A stretch of DNA of 64,000 nucleotides from Argentina anserina (taxonomy: Eukaryota; Streptophyta; Magnoliopsida; Rosales; Rosaceae): contig NC_065876.1 in assembly GCF_933775445.1 (NCBI RefSeq), forward strand, positions 16,988,001-17,052,000, written 5' to 3'. Positions 23,064-34,294 of the stretch are shown here, piece after piece. The notes beneath the pieces were generated by a model. The model was not told the origin of the DNA. It saw nothing but the letters and a program-made list of their open reading frames with translations, and searched no databases. Position 1 is the stretch's first letter; each line of letters starts with the position of its first letter. The position numbers were made by a program, and so were the translations under genes.

Positions 23064-25060
23064 TTGGAGGATAGGCGTGAAAGCATGACATTCTTTAACT
23101 TATTTGGTCTTCTTATGTTCGCGCGCCTCCTTTGTGAAACAAAACGGTGCTTTTATCGGGTGAAAAGGGAGTGGAACTGGCTCGAACGACCCGAATGTTA
23201 CGGTAGTACAATTGACTTCAGCAATGTCGTCAACGTCCAGCTCAATCTTCCCTTGCTTGGCGAGGTTCATTATCAAATCCTTGAGAACAAAGCACTTCTC
23301 TATAGGGTGACTAACGAGGTGATGATATTTGCAATACTTCGGATCATTGACTCGATACATTTCTTCTGGACGTTTGCACTCCGGAAGCTCTATTATCTTG
23401 TTTTCGAGCAGATCCTCTAACATGCCCGCCATATCAGAGTCTGGGAACGGGTACGTCTTTCGCTCCATCTCCTTTAACGTGCATTTACTCTTGTCGTAGG
23501 TTCAAGGAGGTTCCACCTTATTGAATTCTCTCTTATCCCACGTAGAGATCTTAACCGGTGCAGTATTGATGATCATTGATTCTTTGGAAGGCTTCTTCAC
23601 AACCTTGTCAAATCTGTTTCCGAAGACTTTGTCTTTTCGTTGGTCGACCAGGGTTTCATTCTTTCCCTTATGACTTGCCAAGCTTAGCTCCATGTCGTGG
23701 GCTCGAGTAGCCAACTCTTTGAAAGAACAAGGTTTGATTCCTTGTAAGATGTATAGCAAATCAAAGTGCATGCCTTGGATGCACATTTCAACGGCTGACA
23801 CCTCTGACAATCGGTCCTTGCAATCAAGGCTAAGTGAGCACCATCTATTGATGTAGCCGATCACGGGTTCATCCTTCCGTTGCTTTGTGTTTGTTAGCTC
23901 CATCATGCTCACTGTCTGCCTTGTACTATAGAATCGATTAAGGAACTCGCGCTCCATTGGGTCCCAACTGTCAACATACTCCGGCTCTAAGTCTATATAC
24001 CACTCGAAGGCGTTTCCCTTCAACGAGCAAATAAACTGCTTGACATGGTGATCGCCTTATGTCCCGGCGTTACTGCAAGTCTCCACGAAGTGGGAAACAT
24101 GTTGCTTTGGGTTCACTTTACCGTCAAATTGTTGGAAATTTGGTGGCTGATACCCCAGCGGCATCCTTATGTTGTCGATCCTTTTAGTGTAAGGTTTGGA
24201 GTAAGTGAGGGAGTCACGAGAAAGACCTCCATATTGAGCCCGAATTGAGTTGGTGATGATGTCCAGCAATTGCTGGAGTGACAAGTAACCAAGCGAGTCA
24301 CCATCGTTCTTGGACGTTTCTCCCTTTCATTTACTTTGCTCCTGCCAGGCGACCCTTTGGTGGAGTTCTCATCATTGTGGTTTTCCAACTTGCTATAGAG
24401 CTCAGCGATTTGCACATCCTTTTCTTCAACCGTTCGGGTGAGCTTTTCAACCATCTCCAACAGATTGGAGAGTTGCTCCTCGACTGTGGATGCCCCTGTC
24501 ATCAAGACATGCGCATTGTCAGAAGATGATTCATGTGTCATAGAATGAAAGTTATCGCCATCTTCTTTGGGACTTCCATGGTATGATGTCGTGCTTGATC
24601 CGTCATCAGAGAAAACATCTTCTAGGATAGGGCCATCTTCTTTGGGACTTCCTTGGTATGATGCCGTGCTTGATTTGTCATCAAAGAAAACGTCTTCTAG
24701 GATAGGGTCATCACCGTAAACGGGTAGAAGAGATTGCTCACTTGTCTCGTTCTCCTTTGACACTTGCTTCTTCCCGCTTTGAGAGGCATGCTCTATTGCT
24801 CCCAAGCTCTCCAAGGTGATGACTGGTTGACGAGGCTTACTAGCAAGTGCCATGAACGTCGTGAGTTGAGCTCTAGCCACGCTCCGGGTGACAAGGGCAA
24901 TCGGTTCACTCTTTGATTTGGAGGATGTTTGCTTGGACTTCTTGACCGGCTCTGCCTCTCTGCTTAACCTCGCAGTTGTGGACTTGGATTTCTTCGTTGG
25001 AACGACTTGGTTGTTCTTGGAAGCCATCGCACGAACGGATTTGATTTCTTCGGAGAAGGA
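23064..25060 (-). pseudogene. Gag of the gag-protease element
   Basis: Reading from 25050 down: a basic N-terminus rich in lysine and serine; a 23-24-residue tandem repeat (PILEDVF.DD.SST.SY.GSPKEDG); a coiled-coil-like stretch EEQLSNLLEMVEKLTRTVEEKD; then the retrotransposon gag core at 23502-24023 (GNAFEWYIDLEP, EREFLNRFYSTR). A further conserved block at 23100-23468 (VNDPKYCKYHHLVSHPIEKCF) follows. Breaks occur near 24290, 24040 and 23490. The gag type matches Tat-lineage gypsy elements. Confidence 0.75.
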
Positions 25061-25098
25061 GATGAGAGGCCAAAAATGTCCCACTGGGCGTGCCAATT

Positions 25099-25980
25099 TG
25101 TATAACGCGAAGCTGAACACAAACAAGAATGCAGACACGTGTACAAATAAAATGTAATTTATTGAATATCAAGCGCGGGGTTACAATCTTTGTGAACTCC
25201 TCTGATTCTATCTCTGTATATGACTTGGCTCAAGAGTGACGTGCACTTGATCTTGAGAATTTGAGTTTGATTTGAATTTGGATTTAATGAAGAACCAGCG
25301 ATTTGGCCGCTTGATGATTCTTCGTGGACTCGAGTTTGGATTTGAAATTGATGAAGAACGAGCGATTTGGCCCGCTTGATGATTCTTCGTGGACTTGAGT
25401 TTGGATTTGGATTTGATGAAGAACGAGCGATTTGGTGGCTTGACAATTCTTCGTACACTTGATGATTTTCGTGGATTTGAGAGACTTCGGGATTTGTCGA
25501 TAGTGATCTTGCTCAAGTGATTTTTTCTCTTTCTTCTCCAATCCAAAAATCCCTCTTTCCTTCATGTTGAAGGGAGTATTTATAGTGTCAAGGTTTCTAT
25601 TTTGTAGAATATTTTAATGACACTAAAATAATAAATTTATTTAATTGTATAATTAAATCAATATCTATTTTCCGATTAATTCAAAATTAGTTATTCTCAT
25701 AACTAAATTAAACAGAAAATAATTGATTTAATTATAGCCGTTAAAGAATTTTATTAATTTAATCAAATGTCCGATTACCATTTCGAATCGTCAATGACAT
25801 GCAATTTTCGAAATCACGTAGCTTTGATTACGATCATCCGTTTATGTGCTGACACGAGTTTTATTCGGATCCGCACTAACTTTGTTAACTTTTGGGCCAC
25901 GTGTGCAATTTTTTCGGGCTCTTGGTCGATTTAATCATTTAACGAAGATAATTTACTTCGTTAAATTTCATGTGTCTACA
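25099..25980 (-). repeat. 5' LTR of the gag-protease element
   Basis: On the minus strand it starts TGTAGACACATG and ends GCGTTATACA, next to the primer-site-like sequence. It is 882 bp, longer than its partner by about one unit of the internal tandem repeat at roughly 25270-25460. Confidence 0.85.
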
Positions 25981-25985
25981 ACTGC

Positions 25986-26434
25986 TTGGTAGAGTACTCG
26001 CTTGGATTGAGATGACTTTGTCCTCGGCCATAATATATATCTTATCAACCATAAATATAATTGTGTGATATTACTTGTTTCTATATTTAATTAGCTAGCG
26101 AACGAGTTTCAGAAAATACTCACATTACTTCAAAAAAGATTTAGTGTGAGTCTCGCTTTACCAAAAAACTTCACCGTACCTAGCTAATTAACAGTATGTT
26201 GAGTAATAACATTTCGTGTGTATGAAACATGTAGTATGTATTTGTAATGTACCCCGTGCATTATCTTCACATGTATACTATACATGATACATCTACTTCT
26301 TAATTCATCATCACTAATGTGATTTTTCATACCATGTTAATCGAATAACCTCAAGTTCTGATTATAGTTGCCTATGGATGAATCTCATATAGCCCAAAAC
26401 TCAAAAATTATTTGTTTCCTAGCTTCTTATAGGA
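25986..26434. other. Intergenic, nothing recognised
   Basis: AT-rich sequence between the gag-protease element and the copia gag fragment. I see no frames, LTR ends or clear repeats. Confidence 0.4.
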
Positions 26435-26732
26435 ATGTCAAATCTCAAGAGGCTCGACTTTGAAGGTTTGGTAGTTTCTGGAACAAACTATCTAAAGTGG
26501 ACTGAAGATGTGAAGCTTCATTTGACTGCAAAAGACATGATATCAACGATTGATGCTAACAGTATCGATACCGAGGTTGTTAAGGCCAATGCCTTGATTC
26601 TCATAAGAAGACATTTGGATAAAGAACTCCAAGATGTTCATTTTGTTGAAAAGGATCCACATACACTTTGGGTTGCTTTGGAAGAGCGCTTCAGCTATGT
26701 GAAGACCATGGTACTAGAATTAATGACTTAAA
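26435..26732 (+). pseudogene. Copia gag, N-terminal part
   Basis: The frame from ATG at 26435 reads MSNLKRLDFEGLVVSGTNY, then WTEDVKLHLTAKD, and ends with VALEERFSYVKTMVL. This is the N-terminal region of a copia gag (UBN2-like). It stops where an unrelated insert begins at about 26733. The continuation is at about 28126 and a third piece at 42967. No LTR or pol of this copia element is present nearby. Confidence 0.7.
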
Positions 26733-28125
26733 CGACAACGACATTTCGTCACCAAGACCCTCATTTTCGTCGTCTTAAGCTATTAGGCGACGAAATTTTC
26801 GTGATCTAAGTTCTGTGACCCAAATACATAGATGGCAAAATTTACATTTTTTGTCACCTCAGTACGACTTAAGCAACAAAAATGTGTTCGTCATTTAAAA
26901 CTTACAAAACCAAAATGACCCACTTAGACGACAAAATATTTCACCACTTAAGTGTTGATAAAACGAAAATAAAATAATTAATTAATTTTTTTGTACTACT
27001 ATAATGCTTTAAGAATCAACAAATTTTATTATTATTAATCAAAATTATTAATTTTCAACCGGGTCATCAAAACTCATTACATCAGTTTTATTCTTTTTGA
27101 TTCAGTACAAAACTCTCTTTATTTTTTTTGTCAATCACAAATCACCGTGGCTCTTTCCCACCATCGTATACCATGGCCAAATACCATTAATTGCATATGT
27201 CTACTTCTCTTTTTATCGAACTGCAAATAACACCACCATTACCAAAATCATGGATATGAGAATACCACCATTACTAACACCATAGCACAAAACCTGCAAT
27301 ATGAAGATAGATGAGACCAAACCAAATTGGAAACCCCTCACAGCCCAGATCCAGACCAAACCAAATCGAAAGCACTCAGAAACCCAAATCTTGGAGCTCC
27401 TCAATTCGATGCATTTCCTTACCTGGGTATTGAGCTTCTCCGGAAAATACAACAAAAGCGATGAGGAATGGTGGCGGAAGGGAGAAAGATTGGTAGGGTT
27501 TTTGGGATCTGAAGGGAGAAAGATCAAGTTAGAAAGAAGGATAAATGAAGAAAAGGGATATGAAAGGGGGAAAGGAAGAGGAAGGTGAAATGTTGAAGAG
27601 ATATAATTTCAATCGGTATAGATAAAGGAAGGAGAGAAGAATTAGCAGGGTGATTTGGTATATGGGATGATAATAAACCGTTAGATCTGATCGAATCTAA
27701 CGGTGCATGGTTTCGATCTGCGCCATGTTCTTTTATTGGATGTGTGTGATTTCATTTTTTATTCTATTCTAATGAAATAAATTCATATTCATGATATATA
27801 TGGACAGGGGAACATACGTAGGTACCACTTTAATGGAATTCAAAATGTCCATATTTAAAGGATTTTAGTCTTCTATATTTTCCTCAAACATCAATGAAAT
27901 ACATATGTAAAGTTTTTTGTTAAATTGCTAGATCAAAGGAGTAAAGAAAAACATTAGTCATAATGATTTATGTAACAAAATTAACTTTCTGATCGATATT
28001 CAATTTAAAATATATTCTACTAATATGAATATGTTCAAAGTTTCTTTATTTATTGATCGGTAGATGTTTAGCATCTATATTAATATGCATATATGCTAAA
28101 TTAAAGTAATTAACTAAAATTTTGA
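26733..28125. mobile_element. Insert in copia gag with a CACTA-like left end
   Basis: The left end reads TACTAGAATTAATGACTT, close to CACTA-type termini, followed by repeated short GACGAAA/TTTCGTC motifs typical of CACTA sub-terminal regions (26740-26960). A matching right terminus was not found, so the element is truncated or composite. The interior has a purine-rich, UTR-like stretch (27460-27610) and an inverted AACCGTTAGAT/ATCTAACGGT near 27676. The frames at 27213-27527 and 27301-27588 have no recognisable similarity. Confidence 0.4.
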
Positions 28126-28482
28126 TTCAAGCTAGGCATGATTGGCAGAATATCCTCCCTCAGAATTTTCAATCCCTGAATGCGTATATTTCAGAGATTT
28201 TCCGAATCCGAGCACTCTTTAAAATTTGTGGGAAGGAGCTCACGGAAGCTAACCTAATTGAGAAAACTTTCTGCTCATTTTATACCTCATGTTTGGTCAT
28301 GTATTGTTACAAGGATTTTACTAAGTTTTCAGAATTGGTCTCTGCTTTGAAACTCGCTGAAAAGAACAAGATTCTCCTGTGGAGGAATCATGAAGCAAAT
28401 GATGTTGCTCATCACAAAACTAATTATCAAAACAAAATTCGGGAAAAAAAATCCAATCATCCGAGACGAGGAAGGAAGGGTG
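28126..28482 (+). pseudogene. Copia gag, central part
   Basis: The frame from 28122 reads QARHDWQNILPQNF, SLNAYISEIFRI, KICGKELTEANLIEKTF and ends in a basic RRGRKGV stretch. It continues the gag of 26435-26732 after removal of the insert, since ARHDWQN normally follows the segment seen at the first break. It is cut at 28482 by the Tat element and picks up at 42967 in frame. Confidence 0.7.
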
Positions 28483-29314
28483 TGTTCGAGCTGGGAAAAT
28501 AGATCCTTCTCAGAGAACAATCAACAAGCCCCGGTGTCGAACCCTAGACGGTGCGACCCTTCGTTCTCTGTTGTTGCCGGCGTGCCAGTACCTTTGAGTT
28601 AGGTACAACTCTTGCTTCGTTTGACGATGATTACGCTCACGTACTGTCTTCTTCTCAAACGATTGCTCCGCAATTGCTGATAAACCGCTGAAGTTCGAAT
28701 GACCTATACACAACCGTAGTTACTAGGTACCTTTCACTCCACCTCAAGTAGATGGCTGATCTTACTTTAGACCGCTTGGGAAAAAGCAGAGCTTATATTG
28801 TGTCGTTAATAGCAGGACTCTCTCGCGAATGGGATTTGCTGACTAGTGCAGACTTTTGTGTTTGCTAGAAACTAGGCTAGCGACTCGATGGACTTGACTC
28901 TAGTTGCCGAGGTTAATCGGACTTGTTTGCTACATGCAGCGCGAGGCGTACATCTGGGTAGCTCCGCTCCGATGGGAGACTTGGTTGCCGAAGTGAATCG
29001 GACTTTTACTCCGTGTGGCGATTTGACTATGCGGTTGCGCGATAATTTGTTTGACGTTGCGTGTGTTATTCTGCACATTCGACCCTCCTATATAGAGAAC
29101 ACAAATTGTTCTTTCTTGCGAATCAAGTCTTGAGAACCTCTTAATTGATTTAGATTCACCTTCCTTAATCAACTCAGATTCTATACAGCGATAGTCCCCT
29201 AAATTTATTCCAATACGGCAGGTAATCTTGCTATGTGATATATTTTCCCTAAATAACCGGTCCACGAGCCTAAATAGTCTAGATAATACCAGAGTATTAT
29301 TTTAGGCCCAAACA
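28483..29314 (-). repeat. Tat element 3' LTR
   Basis: It matches 42148-42961 from about 28500 on, with scattered substitutions. Minus-strand start is TGTTTGGGCC. The outer end carries about 17 extra bases (TGTTCGAGCTGGGAAAA) relative to the other LTR, including CTGGGAAAA, which in the 5' copy lies outside the LTR in the primer-site region. The plus-strand frame 28888-29133 lies wholly in this LTR and recurs in the other. Confidence 0.8.
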
Positions 29315-29627
29315 TTGCCCTCCAGGCCTTGAAATTGAAGACCCCGGGAAATTGAAAATGGCTAGAAGAAAAACCCCAAACGGTTATCTTTTTAAAATAA
29401 TCTAAAACGCTTTACGTTCCCTCGTTGCCAACTGACGCGTGACTTCACCTCAAACCACTACAACCTTTCGAGCTGAAGTACGCGAGAAACACTTACTGTT
29501 TCAGAAACTCAAACCAGTTTCAATCGAGCAGACGCGATCTCGAACCCTACCAGTTCATCCAACCCGATTGCTCTATCATCAGAAAACCCAGAAAGCCCTC
29601 TTTTGAAATTTTTAACCTCTGACAACA

Positions 29628-31220
29628 ATGGCACCAAGACCCAACCAACGTGATGCCCAGGCAGGTGCAAGGCCTCTTCTCGACTACCCAAACAACGAAC
29701 CCACCAATCGCACCACCATCGGAGTGATTGACGACAGCACTGTGTTCTTGGGTCCTTCTCTTGCCGTAATCCCAGAGCACATCAACGCCGACTATCACCA
29801 CCGCTCGCGAACTCCTCTGCTTGCCTTTAGGAACACCCCAGCCACCTTCAGGGGATGGCAATTGCACAGTCATCATGGGTCCCCTATCGGAGCATGGCCC
29901 ATTGTTTCCGAAGCCATGCAAACATGGTATGAAGGTCGCCGCTTAATCGATCGCGACATCTGGGAAGCAGCAGGAATCTTGGAAAAGTATCGACCTCTCC
30001 TTCAACCTGACTCAAGATGGAGGCAACAGATGTGCCATCATGACCACTGCTTGCTTCTGGAATTCTGGAAGTAATACCTTCGACTTTCAATTTGGTCAAA
30101 TGGGTATATCTCTGCTAGACATATATGCTATCGTAGGTCTAACAATTGGTACCAGGCCCTATAGAGATCAGGATTATTTTGATGTTGAGTGCCCGATCAC
30201 CGCCACCCGCGCGGTTGGTATCTATCAATCGTATGGCTCCTGGCTTTCCAGTTTTGATCGCAATCATACTGCTAATGTTGGAATCGCCTTCTTGGAATTT
30301 TGGCTATCAAAGTTCATGTTCTGCTCCAACTCCAAGAAGATGACTGGGCACCACCTGTAGCTCGCGACCCTTCTCTACAATGGCCACACTGTGGGTCTAG
30401 CACAAATAGTTCTGGTCGAACTCTACCGTATGCTGCGCGCGCTTACTATGGAACCCCCTCAATTATCATAAGCTCTCAGGGCCTATGTGGATTCTAGACC
30501 TCTGGATCCGAGTCTATTTTGTGCAATTGCGGAATGAAAACGCAAGGGACTTTCATCTAACAAAAGTGTTGGGAGAAGCATTTGTCGGTTTGGAGCCCAA
30601 CTTTACTCTTCGCTACGCAGCATGCTTCGAGTATTTCTATACCCTAGATGCCTCCGTTCTTGACTCCGCACGGCTGCTCCTAGACCGCACTCACACTGAT
30701 GCCATCCGCGGAGGCTTTCTAATCCTCAGACACTATGACGGGGAGAGTCGGCATCTGTTTGAACAGGCTGTTTCAATGGCGGACTTACCCCGACATCCCT
30801 GCAATAGAGTAGAACTCTATGCCCCCCCATCTCTTCGCGAGGCAGCTAGGCATGGCTCAAATGGTTACATTCCCTCCCGTTGAGAGTCTGAACCTATTTT
30901 CTTCATGGCGGCGCCCCATGGTTCCCGTCACTCACACCAATCCTGGGCACCAGCCCCAGTCTCAGTTGCAACCTACCCCCTTTCCTGTGATAGAAAGTGG
31001 GAGTATCCTTCGCTGCTTTCGTGTCGACAAAAGTTATCCCCAATGGTGGAAAAAGATCAATTCTGGCCAGTGGGAGCAACGATCGCGAATCATCTTTCAA
31101 TACATCTTCCAGACGGGGCTCATAAGATACTTGCAGGAAGATCTTGAGGTTCCTGGTGATGAGGACTTGCTGCGAACAGTTATTCCACATGCTGTCATAA
31201 TTGTTCCCTCAAGGGTATAA
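29628..31220 (+). pseudogene. Plant mobile domain exon of antisense ORF, Tat element
   Basis: The first exon starts at ATG 29628. After a variable N-terminus with ATFRGWQL and ILEKYRPLL, it enters a plant mobile domain: FWNSGSNTFDFQFGQMGISL, DIYAIVGLTIGTRPY, FLEFWLSKF, WILDLWIRVYF, LRYAACFEYFY and RSRIIFQYIFQTGLIRYL. The domain occurs in plant proteins such as MAIN/MAIL1 and in transposable elements. Frame breaks lie near 30016, 30475 and 30860, with a stop near 30358. It reads opposite to gag-pol, between integrase and the 3' LTR, the position known for antisense ORFs of Tat elements. Function inside the element is unknown. Confidence 0.75.
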
Positions 31221-31303
31221 TCCTAACTCTCTTTAGAACTCCCAAAGTTCTATACCAATATTGATTAAAAACCACTAACGGGTTCATGTTGTAGGTTTTT
31301 TAG

Positions 31304-33016
31304 AACACAGCTGGTGCTTCCTCCTCCCAAGGACGCAAACGAGGGAGGGTAATGGAATCTGATAACGACGAGGATGATCCTGATGCCATAGACTTCAACC
31401 CTGTAAGTTTTCATCCCTATTTGATTTTCTTAAAAGCTGTTGCCACCTTCGCCACTAACCAATGCGTGTGACCCTCAGCTGATTCAGAGGAGAAGAATAG
31501 CTGCCCCAAGTAGCTCTGCCCCTCTCGCGACTGATGTAATACCGTGTGAATCAATGAACCAGGTCAACCCTGAGCTAGCGACTGGGACCAGCAACCCAGA
31601 GACCGCAATTGAGGTAAAAAGAACACCCTATTTGTTCCAACTGGCGACCCATTCATGAACCACTTTGACTGATTCTTACCTGATTTGTACGTTCGTGAGA
31701 ATCCAACTTCACCATCTCTGTCTACCACTCCGGCTGCAGCTATCGCGATGGAAGACATTGATGTAAGTAGTTAAACACACTGTGCCCCCCCCCAAGCAAC
31801 ACTTTGTTATTTGCTTACATGTAATTCCTTTACCCTATGTTGATCGTCTGTGAATCAATGATATCCTTCACGGTCTCTAACACAGGTTCATGTTGACGCT
31901 CAGTCGCCTACCATAAAAGTCGCGACTGCTATCCAACAGGCTGTAGTCGTGTACAGAGAACCCATTCAAGCTACTCCTCCTATCCCGGTGGCGAGCACTC
32001 GGACCTTGGAACCACAAACATTAATCAACCCAATAGCAGTACTCTCTCACTCCTCTTCAACTCAAATTCTGGAGGATGAGGTAGGAGATGAAGAAGGTGT
32101 GACCAGCTCTCACCAAGAAGGTGAAAGTGTGGAACATCCCCTCGCGAATACGGCCTCAGTGAGCCCTGATGTTGCACCACAACCCCTTCCAGGCAACAAT
32201 GTTCGTTCTTCTCAATCTGATGGGGTAAAACCCTTAACCACCTCCTGGTTTATATGTGTTTATTCCCCTTTGTAAACACTTAACTGTCTTATTAATTGTT
32301 CTTTACTCTCTGTAGGTTGTGGCAATCGCGACTACTTCCAGCCCGCCAATTGTGCTAACTGTTGGAGCCTCTGGATCCACACCAGTTGTTGATCCATCAG
32401 AGAATCATCCTAGTCCATCTCTGGAAGATCTTCTAGATGATATGTTGGGTCCTGCTAGCCCCTTAATATCCCTAGAGTCTCAAGAACTTGTCCAGACCCG
32501 AGCACAACTTGCGGAACTATCTTCTGAAGATCTAACTGATCCAGCTCGCCTGGCTAAGGTGAAAGATGCCTTTCGCTACCTCAAGCTACACTCACCTGAT
32601 CCCAGCCTAGTATCGAAGGCTGAACATGCACTGAGCACCATTCTATGCCTTCTGGCAGAATGCCAAACTTTGAGGAACCAATCCCAGAGTTTGTCACAAC
32701 ACAACGATGATGCTAGACACTTTATTGCGCAAAGCCACGTCCAACTTAAGACCAAGCTTTAGCATGCCAAGACCATTCGTTCGCAACAAATTAGTGCATT
32801 GCGGCAACAAATAGCGGAGCTTGAAGCTGAGCAAGCTAGAGAACTCAAGGCTGTGGAGGAAGAGATAAGAAGTATCGTACCCCAGATACAGGAGTGCAAA
32901 AGGCAACTGGCGGCCTCTGAGGCTGAAGAAAGGAGGATCAACAACCTGATATGCGACAAAGCCAATGATACTGGCAAACTTATCCTAGATATCCACCTTG
33001 TTGGACATAAAATGTA
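31304..33016 (+). pseudogene. C-terminal exons of antisense plant-mobile-domain ORF
   Basis: Downstream exons are inferred from acceptor/donor pairs and open frames: 31304-31402 (nuclear-localisation-like GRKRGR, acidic tail), 31480-31613, a poorly bounded exon ending at 31762, 31886-32224, and 32316-33016. Donors are GTAAGT or GTAAAA; acceptors are TTTTTAG, CCTCAG, CACAG and TGTAG. The product is Ser/Pro-rich and ends in a coiled-coil-like stretch (LRQQIAELEAEQAREL, EEIRSIVPQIQECKRQL). An in-frame TAG at about 32761 breaks the last exon. Introns conserved against open frames mean the plus-strand transcript was once spliced. Confidence 0.6.
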
Positions 33017-34225
33017 ATTTGAACATCAAAGTATTTTAATAGTAAGAATTGCAATTTATCTCTGTTTGCTCACCCTACTTGAATCTCCTTGACCCGTCAA
33101 AAACCCAAATAAAGGCCGACGGCCAGAGCCCAACTCAATTCACAACCGTCAAAGTTTACATGCAAACTCTCGAAAACAGAAGCAATCAATACTGGGAAAC
33201 GCACAAATCATTTCAGTTTGACCACTATTGCTGCAATAAATCCCGAGCGCGATCTCCAAATCTGTATCTCCAATCTCAGCCCTTGAATCCAAGTGTCTTC
33301 TGCTATAAAACGAAACCCTAAGGAAAGAACACACAACACTCTCTTTCGCAGCCTCCAACCATGTCTGTTCCATTTCTTCCTTCGAAACCCCTTAGGTTTC
33401 TTAAGTTTCATCCCCCAGACTTGCAAACTCAGTAGCAATCTTTTGAGAGTCCCCTCAAATGTGAGGTGGGAGTCTTATTCCACTCTCACATCCTCCCTTC
33501 TTTGTAGTTCAGCACTAGGGATCTGCCCTGCATTAAGAGTTGTTCCTAGTGAAGGATTACAAGTGAGAGAGGAAATGACAGCCCTTCCTACGGCCTATTC
33601 ATCATGATTTAATCGCTGAGCATCAAGAAGCAAGCTGCCAAATTCAGGACCAGAGCCAATAGGTATTTCATGCTCGTCACGTACCTCTTTTGATACGCGA
33701 TGCGAGCTGTTGTATCTCCTATATGTAATATCCTCCAATCTCCCTTCTTTGAATGAACATCAGGAGAAGTGTACAAATCAAGGCTCTGGATCCCTCAGGC
33801 TACCACCAGTTTTTCAATTCGAACTTATGTTTGGCATCAAGCTGGTTCCAATCGGCCTTCAACTGGTGCAGCTTAATCTCGAGTTTCTCGCGGTGGTGGG
33901 ATGAACAGGAGAAACTGCGAAGACCTTTCCACCTAGCATACATGGTATCAGAGCTTGTTAAAGCTCACATGTAATAGTATAAGTCTTGTATAAAGTTTCT
34001 GGCCACAAAGCCATATGAATAAAACACAACTTGTTTCATAAAAACACTTATATTGTTTCATTGCTGCGTAACAAAAGTTACAACCAATTCTGGACCACAA
34101 GTATTGGTCCAATGTGTTACAAAAAATGCCGGAGCATGATTAAGAAACTCATAGAGTTTCAGAAACTCGATAGTTTCGAAAAAATTTCTGGGCTCGTGAC
34201 CATTAAGTACAATTAATGATTATCC
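33017..34225. other. Spacer in Tat element with promoter-like and LTR-like traces
   Basis: The stretch lies between the antisense ORF and integrase. A plus-strand TATA-like CTATAAAACG at 33303-33312 is followed after about 45 bp by ATG at 33361 opening a 24-codon frame. At 33943-33954 a plus-strand TGGTATCAGAGC, identical to a tRNA-Met primer site, follows CATACA, as if an LTR ended there. No matching LTR pair or pol was found. Either trace may be a chance match or a captured fragment. Confidence 0.35.
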
Positions 34226-34294
34226 ATGGTATTGCCCCCATGTTTACTTGGTTGGAAGAATGGAAACCAAGGAAACACTAAGTCCGAACACCAG

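Larger units (their letters stand above)
20048..25980 (-). mobile_element. Complete non-autonomous LTR element with gag and protease only
   Basis: Two LTRs (20048-20860 and 25099-25980) flank 4.2 kb, and a perfect 5-bp duplication ACTGC lies at 20043-20047 and 25981-25985. On the minus strand the 5' LTR is followed by TTGGCACGCCCAGTGGGAC, a primer-site-like sequence of Tat-type elements. The interior encodes gag and a retroviral-type protease, then a long low-complexity C-terminal region, with no RT, RNase H or integrase. This fits the TR-GAG class of non-autonomous elements that rely on a partner for copying and integration. Stops indicate it is now silent. Confidence 0.85.

Noticed and set aside
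28888..29133. 81-aa plus frame repeated at 42535-42780
   Set aside because: Both copies lie inside the Tat LTRs and simply reflect LTR duplication; no domain is seen.
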